From JAWLBW01 sp041687475 (lineage in GTDB: Bacteria > J088 > JAWLBW01): 10,643 nucleotides of DNA. Shown piece by piece: positions 5,803 through 10,643 of this stretch (positions are counted from its first letter, which is position 1; each line of letters starts with the position of its first letter). The notes beneath the pieces are model-generated. The model was not told the DNA's origin. It searched no databases and saw only the letters and a program-made list of their open reading frames with translations. The stretch is taken from assembly GCA_041687475.1 (NCBI GenBank), contig JAWLBW010000148.1, positions 1-10,643 on the forward strand, given 5' to 3'. The position numbers and the translations under genes were made by a program.

Positions 5803-6556
5803 CGTCCCCCGTCACCTTGTCCCCCGGTTCCTCGCCCTCACCCGAATTCCGGGTCGACGCCAGCCAGAGCACCTGGTGCCAGATTCCCCGCATGATCTGC
5901 ACTTCGCGGGGCGTAAGACCGTTGCGTCCGAAAAGCTGGCGCATCATCGTACGTATCTTGGCTTCCTGACCGGGGTGCAGGTACGAAATGGCTTCGAGCG
6001 CGGCGAACATCTGCTCGAACATGGGTTCGATCTGCTCACGCGTGGCCAGTTGCGGGTAGTCCTGCAGACGCTGCGGCGCCACGGCCCGGCGCACTTCCCA
6101 AGCGGTAATGAGTACCGCCTGCGCCAGGTTCAACGAGTGATAGTCGACCGTCGGAATGGTGAGCACGCGTTCGCAGTAGCCGAGCTCGTCGTCGCTCAGG
6201 CCCGACTTTTCGTTCCCGAACAGAATGGCGGCGCGTTCCCACTGTTGGGGAAGAAAGGTCGACAAGCCCTGCTCGATGGGTTCGAGACGCCAGCGCGTGC
6301 GCCCCTGTCCGGTCGTGCCGGCGACGAAGGAGCGATCGGCCAGGGCCTCTTCCATGGTCGAAAAAAATTCGATGTCGTCGACGGCGGCTTCGCATCCGGC
6401 CGCCATGCGGCGTGCCTCTTCGGCTTCGAACCGGTACATGTCGACCACGCGGGGGGCCGGAAAACCGAAATTACGCAGGGCGCGCACGGCGGCGCCCACA
6501 TTGCCGGAATTGCGCGGCCGTACGAGCACGAAACGAATATCTGCTTGGGTCGTCAC
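5798..6556 (-). CDS. trmJ: TrmJ-type tRNA (cytidine/uridine-2'-O)-methyltransferase
   Basis: A SPOUT-superfamily RNA 2'-O-ribose methyltransferase; TrmJ modifies position 32 in the tRNA anticodon loop using S-adenosylmethionine. All three trefoil-knot motifs are present: RFVLVRPRNSGNVGAAVRAL (8-27), ILFGNEKSGL (111-120) and the SLNLAQAV knot (141-148) preceded by IPTVDY. The C-terminal part has the RTMMRQLFGR and EVQIMRGIWHQ segments typical of TrmJ, which follow the SPOUT domain in that family. The length (252) is near that of E. coli TrmJ. The start codon is GTG (6554-6556) with no clear ribosome site; a later start would remove the first strand of the fold. The last 15 or so residues are Gly/Glu-rich and variable. 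A related rRNA or tRNA target cannot be excluded. Confidence 0.9.
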   Translation of the reverse strand: MTTQADIRFVLVRPRNSGNVGAAVRALRNFGFPAPRVVDMYRFEAEEARRMAAGCEAAVDDIEFFSTMEEALADRSFVAGTTGQGRTRWRLEPIEQGLSTFLPQQWERAAILFGNEKSGLSDDELGYCERVLTIPTVDYHSLNLAQAVLITAWEVRRAVAPQRLQDYPQLATREQIEPMFEQMFAALEAISYLHPGQEAKIRTMMRQLFGRNGLTPREVQIMRGIWHQVLWLASTRNSGEGEEPGDKVTGDG

Positions 6557-6594
6557 GGGTATCGGGGGAGAAGGGGGAGACCGGCTTTCGGGCA

Positions 6595-6629
6595 GGTATA
6601 ATCACCGTGGCCGGAGAATCCGGTATAAT
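6595..6629 (+). promoter_or_regulatory. Two perfect TATAAT boxes in a divergent gap
   Basis: GGTATAAT occurs at 6595-6602 and again at 6622-6629, 27 bp apart, in the gap between trmJ (minus) and the WapI-like gene (plus). Between them is the partly palindromic CCGGAGAATCCGG (6611-6623). No convincing -35 hexamer lies 16-18 bp upstream of either box, so activator help would be needed or only one is active. The second would start a transcript near 6636, 38 nt before the ATG at 6674. Read on the other strand, the first box gives ATTATACC, which could serve trmJ. Confidence 0.5.
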
Positions 6630-6673
6630 GTTCGGCGGAATTTCAATCTTAGCAACCACGCAACCGCGAAGCA

Positions 6674-7150
6674 ATGCCGTTTCTGCGCGACCGCGTCGCC
6701 GATCATCTTTTTGAGCTCGACCTCCTGCGCTGGGATGCGCAGCAGCCGCAGACCTTTTACGAGGCGCAGCTGCTCGTGTGTCGCGTCGGCATTGCCGGAA
6801 ACGGGGTCGACAGAACGCTGGAAGAAGCCGCTTTGTACCGCTGGGAGCTCGATGCCTTGCTCGAGGGACTTCGCGGGTGGCTTACGGGCGAACGCCCACG
6901 GGCCTCCTTTCGCTTTCTCGAACGTAGCTTCGAGTTCGATGTGCGAAGCGGCGACGGCGATCTGCAGGGCAGCGACGAGGCGGTGGTAAGCGTGGCGTTG
7001 CGCGAGGGACTCGAAGGCGAATTGCAGTTGGGGGTAAGCCGTTCCGCCATGGAAGAATTTCTGCGGCGGCTTTCGGAACAGGCAGGGGCATTCCTGCCCA
7101 GGGGACGTGAGTGGAAGGAACTTTTCGCGCAGCACTATCCCGGCAGGTAG
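6674..7150 (+). CDS. WapI-like / uncharacterised 158-residue protein
   Basis: The protein has a mostly beta core, beginning YEAQLLVCRVGIAGNG (about 39-54), followed by a helix (LYRWELDALLEGLRGWLTG), then strands RASFRFLERSFEFDVRS and EAVVSVALREGLEGELQLGVSRSAMEEFLRRLSEQ. This order of strand, 'helix acting on a W-x-L-x-x-L segment', strand pair and closing helix resembles the WapI-family immunity-like proteins, which are widespread also as lone genes; I base this on pattern memory only. It is probably cytoplasmic, without signal or membrane segment. The ATG at 6674 has only a weak ribosome site. Its end overlaps the SEDS gene by 40 nt, so the two are co-transcribed and probably translationally coupled. 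No toxin-like gene is visible beside it, so an immunity role is not supported by the context. Confidence 0.65.
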   Translation: MPFLRDRVADHLFELDLLRWDAQQPQTFYEAQLLVCRVGIAGNGVDRTLEEAALYRWELDALLEGLRGWLTGERPRASFRFLERSFEFDVRSGDGDLQGSDEAVVSVALREGLEGELQLGVSRSAMEEFLRRLSEQAGAFLPRGREWKELFAQHYPGR

Positions 7151-8277
7151 GCCGGAAGCAGCTTTTGCCGGGCCTTGCCGTCGCTTCAGTCATACTGCTG
7201 ACGGCTGCCAGCTGCGCATTGCTGTTTTCGGCGGCCTCGCAGGGCGAGGTTGCCCGCTACGACGACGCGTTTCATACCGTATACCGGCAACTGGGGCAGG
7301 CCGCCGCCGGCCTCATCGTTCTTGCCCTGCTGGCCCTGCTGCCCGTTCGTCGATTACGCAAGCTGGCGCCCTGGGGCGTTGCCGGGGGCCTGCTGATGGC
7401 CGTTCTTCCTTTCGTTCCCGCCCTGGGCATTCGCTCGGGGGGCGCCGTACGCCAGTTTTCGCTCGGCGCCCTGCGGTGGGAGCCCGGTCAGATACTGGTC
7501 GTGACCCTGCTCGTGTGGACGGCGTCGGTGCTCGTGCGCCGACCGTTGGGGCAGGTTCGTCGCTTTGTCTCGGTCGGAATCGTGGCGGCCGGGCTTCTGA
7601 TCAGCATGCTGCAACCCGACTTTTCTCTGTTGCCGCTCATTCTGGTGCCGGTTGCCATGCAGGCCTGGCTGAGCGGGGTACGGGGCCGCCGGGCGCTGCA
7701 GCTTGTCATTGCCGTCACGGTCGTCGTTGTCGGCGCGGCCGTGGTCAATCCCTACATCGGCCGCCGCGTCGATGGGTGGATGCGGCCGCAGGCCACCGCT
7801 CACGAAGCCGGTCGCGACTATGTACTGTTACAGCGCGGTGTATCGTCGGCCGGGGCCCTCGGCGCAGGCTACGGAAAAGGACGTCACGTGGTGCGCACGG
7901 GCGAGGCGAAGTCTGATTACCTGTTTGCCCACGCCGTCGAAGAACTCGGCTTTCTGCGGGCCTTCGGCCTTCTCATGCTGTACCTGCCCGTGTTATTACT
8001 GGGTATACGCGCCGTGTTCGTACGGGGCCCCACCTTCGCCGGGCTTGTGGGCGTGGGCATGGCCGGCTACATACTTACGGCCGTCGGAGTACACGCCGCG
8101 GTCAATCTGCGGTTGGTACCGGTCACGGCCATTCACCTCCCGTTTCTGAGTTTCGGCGGGGCATCGCTGGTGGCGAGTATGGCCGCGCTGGGGCTGCTCA
8201 TTGCGGTCAACCGCGAGCCCGAAGCGAAGCCGTCGGCGGCGAAGGTCGAGTCGGGAGTGCCGCTTCCGGCCAGGTAG
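7111..8277 (+). CDS. SEDS-family (FtsW/RodA/SpoVE) peptidoglycan glycosyltransferase
   Basis: SEDS proteins polymerise glycan strands from lipid II in the inner membrane, working with a class B penicillin-binding protein. The 388-residue product has about ten hydrophobic spans, the first at about 18-40. Family landmarks are GGAVRQFSLGALRWEPGQ (110-127), matching the GARRWI..P.E motif; LQPD (167-170); SDYLFAHAVEELGF (268-281), the equivalent of the HTDF-type motif, whose Asp269 matches the catalytic Asp; and LPFLSFGGASL (343-353) near the end. The start is a GTG (7111) with AGGGGA upstream, inside the end of the previous gene; a TTG at 7165 is a less likely alternative. His before the catalytic Asp is replaced by Ser268. 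No penicillin-binding protein gene is adjacent, so whether it serves division, elongation or something else is open. Confidence 0.88.
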   Translation: MEGTFRAALSRQVGRKQLLPGLAVASVILLTAASCALLFSAASQGEVARYDDAFHTVYRQLGQAAAGLIVLALLALLPVRRLRKLAPWGVAGGLLMAVLPFVPALGIRSGGAVRQFSLGALRWEPGQILVVTLLVWTASVLVRRPLGQVRRFVSVGIVAAGLLISMLQPDFSLLPLILVPVAMQAWLSGVRGRRALQLVIAVTVVVVGAAVVNPYIGRRVDGWMRPQATAHEAGRDYVLLQRGVSSAGALGAGYGKGRHVVRTGEAKSDYLFAHAVEELGFLRAFGLLMLYLPVLLLGIRAVFVRGPTFAGLVGVGMAGYILTAVGVHAAVNLRLVPVTAIHLPFLSFGGASLVASMAALGLLIAVNREPEAKPSAAKVESGVPLPAR

Positions 8278-8292
8278 CGGCGGTCGCAGGGA

Positions 8293-8315
8293 CAGCCGAT
8301 ACGGCTGGTTATCAT
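8293..8315 (+). promoter_or_regulatory. Small hairpin and -10-like box before the sugar kinase
   Basis: In the 55-bp gap, CAGCCG (8293-8298) pairs with CGGCTG (8302-8307) around a 3-nt loop, and TATCAT (8310-8315) matches the -10 consensus at 5 of 6 positions. No good -35 is seen. A start near 8322 would leave only about 11 nt before the ATG, which is short. Read-through from the SEDS gene is just as plausible. Confidence 0.3.
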
Positions 8316-8332
8316 GGGCACGAGGCAAGCAG

Positions 8333-9265
8333 ATGAAGACGATAGCGACGATTACGCTCAACCCCGCCCTCGACCGCCTGCTCGAAATCGAGGCGCTATC
8401 GGCCGACGATGCCAATCGGGTTCAATTCGAGAAGCACTACGCGGCCGGAAAGGGTATCGATGCTTCGCGGGTGATTCATGAACTTGGGGGCGACACCATT
8501 GCGTATGGCCTGGTGGGCGGCACCAATGGCGCCGAAATCGAACGTCGCCTCGTGGCGGCGGGCGTGCCCGCCGATTTTGTGATCGTCGAGGGCGACACGC
8601 GTACCAATCTGCTGCTGTACGAACGCAGCACCGGTCGCCAGTACCTCATTAACGCCTCGGGCCCCTCTCTGGACCGTGAAGCCTTCGACACGCTGCTTAC
8701 CAAGCTGTACCGCAAGCGCGGCAACTTTCAGGCCGTCATTGCTTCGGGCAGTATTCCCAAAGGCTTACCCGCCTCGGCTTATGCCGATATCGTACGCGAG
8801 TTGTCCGACGTGCCCGTATTCGTCGATGCCGACGGCGAGTCACTCTCATTGGCCGTCGAAGCCGGGCCCTGGGCCATCAAGCCGAATCGACACGAAGCCT
8901 CGCGCCTGCTCGGTCGCAAGGTCGAAACGGTCGACGAGGCACTCGAGGCCGCGCGTAGTCTATCGACCCGGGGCATCGAGCACGTCCTTCTCTCCATGGG
9001 GAAGGCGGGGGCGGTGCTCGCCCATCAGGGCCGCTGCTGGCGCGGCGTGGGGCCGAAGGTCGAAGCGGTCAGCGCCGTGGGCGCGGGCGACTCGATGGTG
9101 GCCGCCTATACCCTGTACGTCACGGGCGGCAGCTCGGTCGAAGAAGCTTTCGCCTGGTCACTGGCGGCCGGCGCGGCTACAGCACTGACGCCGGGCACCG
9201 AACTCTGTCACCTCGAAGATGTCGAGCGCTTGGTCAAGCAGGTCAGGGTCGAGCCGGCAGACTGA
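8333..9265 (+). CDS. 1-phosphofructokinase-like kinase (PfkB/ribokinase superfamily)
   Basis: This 310-residue ATP-dependent kinase aligns along its length with FruK/LacC-type enzymes, which phosphorylate a sugar phosphate such as fructose 1-phosphate, fructose 6-phosphate or tagatose 6-phosphate. Landmarks are TITLNPALD (6-14), where Asp14 contacts the sugar; AAGKGIDASRV (37-47); ASGSIPKGLP (137-146); AIKPNRHEAS (181-190); and VGAGDSMVAAY (249-259), with catalytic base Asp253 and the anion hole. Length matches FruK (about 310). Asp43 is where most family members have Asn (GIN). The start at 8333 has GAGG about 10 nt upstream; the frame is open earlier, but that part is the antiphase tail of the SEDS gene. 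No phosphotransferase-system gene is nearby, so the FruK role is not supported by context and the exact substrate is open. Confidence 0.88.
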   Translation: MKTIATITLNPALDRLLEIEALSADDANRVQFEKHYAAGKGIDASRVIHELGGDTIAYGLVGGTNGAEIERRLVAAGVPADFVIVEGDTRTNLLLYERSTGRQYLINASGPSLDREAFDTLLTKLYRKRGNFQAVIASGSIPKGLPASAYADIVRELSDVPVFVDADGESLSLAVEAGPWAIKPNRHEASRLLGRKVETVDEALEAARSLSTRGIEHVLLSMGKAGAVLAHQGRCWRGVGPKVEAVSAVGAGDSMVAAYTLYVTGGSSVEEAFAWSLAAGAATALTPGTELCHLEDVERLVKQVRVEPAD

Positions 9266-10280
9266 GCTTCCACCCCTGGGTGTCGACTTTCGGCAGAAGC
9301 GCCGAGGCCAGGGCCGCCGCTTCGGCGCGCTCGGTAACGGGCGCCGCGTCAAGGGCTTCGCGGGCCTTGGCCGCATCCTGGTGTACCCATGCGCGAGCGA
9401 TGGCAAGCAGCCAATCGACGCTCGAATGCGTAGCGAGGCTCTTGCGGCTGCGCAGTTTTTCGGCGGCTTCTTCGGCTCGGCGCAGCATGCCGGCCGCATC
9501 TTTTCCGAGCACCTGATGCACGAGTGCCGCGCGGGCCGCGGCGAACGGCTCGAGCAGGGGGCTGCCCTCGGCCAGGGCGCGCGCGTACAGTCGGTCGGCT
9601 TCTTCAAGATTGCCTGCGTAGAACGCCGCGGTTCCCAGACCGTACAATCCGAGCGGCCGCTGATCCTTTTCGCGCACGACCGAAAGCTTATCGAACGATT
9701 CGCGGGCTACGTCGAGGTCGCCGTCACGCAACGACAACCAGCCCTTGGTGAAGAGCGCGCCCGGGTTCAGTCCGTCTTTCGCCAGGGCCGTCTCGACCAG
9801 CCTGCGTGCTTCGTCGGTATTCTCCAGACGAGCCCACGCATGGGCGAACTGGCCGAGCAGCATGGCCCGCAGGGTCGCCGGCATGCGCGTCGACTCGAGC
9901 AGGCGCTCGACGTCGTGCAGCAGATCGGCGGCGGGCGTCGATACCTCGGGGTGCAGGGCGGCGTCAATCAGCAGCTGGTACAGAGCGAGAACGATGCCGG
10001 GGTTCTTCGTTTTCGGCGCCGCCCGGCGCAAGGTCTGAATGGCGTCGTCGGGCCGGTTCATACGCAACTGTACCCGTGCCAGGGCTGTGAGGGTGGCCCC
10101 CCGCCCGATCGGATTGAGTCCCCTGGCGGCCTTGGTGAAGCGCTTTTCGGCAAGCTCGAGCTTGCCTTCCTGTTGCGCGATGTCGCCGCGGGCGTACAGG
10201 AAGGTGGCGTGCGCGTATACGGCGGTCAGAATGGTGAGCGGAACGCCCACGACGAAGAACAGGATGCTGAACAAATCCAC
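9243..10280 (-). CDS. Membrane-anchored tetratricopeptide-repeat protein
   Basis: The 345-residue product begins at a GTG (10278-10280) with GGGAG about eight nt upstream; the frame is open 51 codons further, but that extension crosses the promoter and has no ribosome site. An N-terminal hydrophobic segment (about residues 4-25) anchors the protein. The rest is helical with tetratricopeptide-type repeats, e.g. ARGDIAQQEGKLELAEKRF (30-48), ALARVQLRMNRPDDAIQTL (66-84), FAHAWARLENTDEARRLVE (about 156-174), LGTAAFYAGNLEEADRLYA (about 227-245); four to six repeats can be read. Such repeats act as protein-binding scaffolds; the partner is not visible. With few charges before the span, orientation cannot be told, so the repeats may be cytoplasmic or periplasmic. 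The gene's last 23 bp overlap the end of the kinase gene on the other strand. Confidence 0.85.
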   Translation of the reverse strand: MDLFSILFFVVGVPLTILTAVYAHATFLYARGDIAQQEGKLELAEKRFTKAARGLNPIGRGATLTALARVQLRMNRPDDAIQTLRRAAPKTKNPGIVLALYQLLIDAALHPEVSTPAADLLHDVERLLESTRMPATLRAMLLGQFAHAWARLENTDEARRLVETALAKDGLNPGALFTKGWLSLRDGDLDVARESFDKLSVVREKDQRPLGLYGLGTAAFYAGNLEEADRLYARALAEGSPLLEPFAAARAALVHQVLGKDAAGMLRRAEEAAEKLRSRKSLATHSSVDWLLAIARAWVHQDAAKAREALDAAPVTERAEAAALASALLPKVDTQGWKLSLPARP

Positions 10281-10337
10281 AGCGCGAACTCCCGCCGGCC
10301 GAAAGACGGCGCGGACGATAGGTGAGGGGAAAGAATC

Positions 10338-10367
10338 AGTATAACGGGAGGCGTATGCGGCGTTCAA
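10338..10367 (-). promoter_or_regulatory. Sigma70-type promoter for the TPR gene
   Basis: Read on the minus strand, -35 TTGAAC (10362-10367, 4 of 6) and -10 TATACT (10338-10343, 5 of 6) are 18 bp apart. Transcription would start near 10331, about 50 nt before the GTG at 10280. It lies between the preceding gene's hairpin and the TPR gene, which suggests the TPR gene has its own promoter. Confidence 0.6.
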
Positions 10368-10389
10368 AGACGCGGCCGGAAAACGGCCA

Positions 10390-10418
10390 ACCCCGGACGC
10401 GATAACGCCGTCCGGGGT
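10390..10418 (-). terminator. Strong hairpin after the ribbon-helix-helix gene
   Basis: ACCCCGGAC (10390-10398) pairs perfectly with GTCCGGGGT (10410-10418), and the inner GCG/CGC can extend the stem past one bulged C, giving a tetraloop ATAA. It starts 25 bp after the stop at 10443. A second small hairpin, GGCCG/CGGCC with a 5-nt loop (10374-10388), follows on the minus strand. The T run after the large stem is poor, so this is a likely but weak intrinsic terminator. Confidence 0.5.
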
Positions 10419-10442
10419 CACGACAAGCGACAAGGGGCAAAG

Positions 10443-10628
10443 TCAGCCCCGTCGGTGCAGACCGAACTCGAAATCTGCTCCCTCGTCGTCGGCCATGGCC
10501 TCGGCAAGCAGATTGCGAATCAGGCGTGAAACCGGAATCTGCAGCCGACGCGCTCGGTCGCGAAGAGCTTCATCCAGGGCCGGAGGAATGCGCGCATGCA
10601 GTACGCACTCCTTACGGCCTCCCGCCAA
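10443..10628 (-). CDS. Ribbon-helix-helix (CopG/Arc-like) small protein
   Basis: The product has a basic beginning, RKECVLHARIPPAL, then two helices (DEALRDRARRLQI and SRLIRNLLAEAMA). This strand-helix-helix pattern, with the turn IPVS between the helices, is that of ribbon-helix-helix DNA-binding proteins of the CopG/Arc or MetJ type, in which paired strands read the DNA. The tail DDEGADFEFGLHRRG is variable. It could repress its own gene, or be an antitoxin; no toxin gene is visible downstream. The shortest start in frame is TTG at 10628, but the frame stays open for five more codons to the window edge, so the true start may lie outside the window and the gene may be incomplete here. Confidence 0.7.
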   Translation of the reverse strand: MAGGRKECVLHARIPPALDEALRDRARRLQIPVSRLIRNLLAEAMADDEGADFEFGLHRRG

Positions 10629-10643
10629 TGTGCTTGCTTCGAT

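Noticed and set aside
5720..6601. Plus-strand open frame antisense to trmJ (293 codons)
   Set aside because: trmJ on the other strand has all SPOUT motifs; the plus frame has no recognisable domain and no ribosome site.
6674..7150. Toxin-immunity pair
   Set aside because: The WapI-like call alone could suggest it, but no toxin-like gene is adjacent; its partner is a cell-wall polymerase.
7107..7916. Alternative plus frame inside the SEDS gene
   Set aside because: It is very Arg/Ser/Gly-rich; the frame starting at 7111 shows the complete SEDS motif set.
9219..10325. Plus-strand open frame antisense to the TPR gene (368 codons)
   Set aside because: The minus strand encodes clear TPR repeats with a promoter and ribosome site; the plus frame has low-complexity composition.

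Overview
This is a GC-rich, densely coded stretch of bacterial chromosome. Several products carry lipoprotein-type signal peptides, there is a SEDS (FtsW/RodA-type) peptidoglycan polymerase, and there are a TrmJ-type tRNA methylase and a PfkB-type sugar kinase. Together these indicate a Gram-negative bacterium. The phylum cannot be fixed from this window: no rRNA or other strong marker is present, and the recognisable proteins (UPF0158, TrmJ, Nudix, SEDS) are widespread. I see no transposase, integrase, phage gene, CRISPR array, tRNA or rRNA.

Layout. (1) 1-957, plus strand: a promoter candidate followed by two overlapping unknown genes, a 117-residue soluble protein and a 159-residue probable lipoprotein. 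(2) 958-1227: a convergent gap with an 8-bp inverted repeat and a GGATTGG heptamer array. (3) 1228-3876, minus strand: a three-gene operon of a 196-residue uncharacterised protein, an intact alpha/beta-hydrolase lipoprotein and a second hydrolase-fold lipoprotein. The third gene overlaps the second by ATGA and has Gly where the catalytic Ser should be. (4) 3877-4722: an 846-bp gap without a credible gene. It holds two near-identical 15-bp dyads 75 bp apart and, near its right end, a cluster of hairpins and a 12-bp palindrome. (5) 4723-5669, plus strand: a Nudix hydrolase with an apparent lipoprotein signal, overlapping a UPF0158 gene by GTGA. (6) 5798-6556, minus strand: TrmJ-type RNA 2'-O-methyltransferase. 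(7) 6674-9265, plus strand: a WapI-like protein, an overlapping SEDS-family membrane protein, and a FruK/PfkB-family kinase. (8) 9243-10643, minus strand: a membrane-anchored TPR protein, tail-to-tail overlapping the kinase and with its own promoter, then a ribbon-helix-helix protein that may run off the window edge.

Most of the window is housekeeping and envelope gene content. The best candidates for something unusual are the translationally coupled pair of hydrolase-fold lipoproteins (one intact, one apparently without a nucleophile), the possibly lipid-anchored Nudix enzyme, and the paired dyads in the large intergenic gap. I do not see a clear new defence or mobile system.
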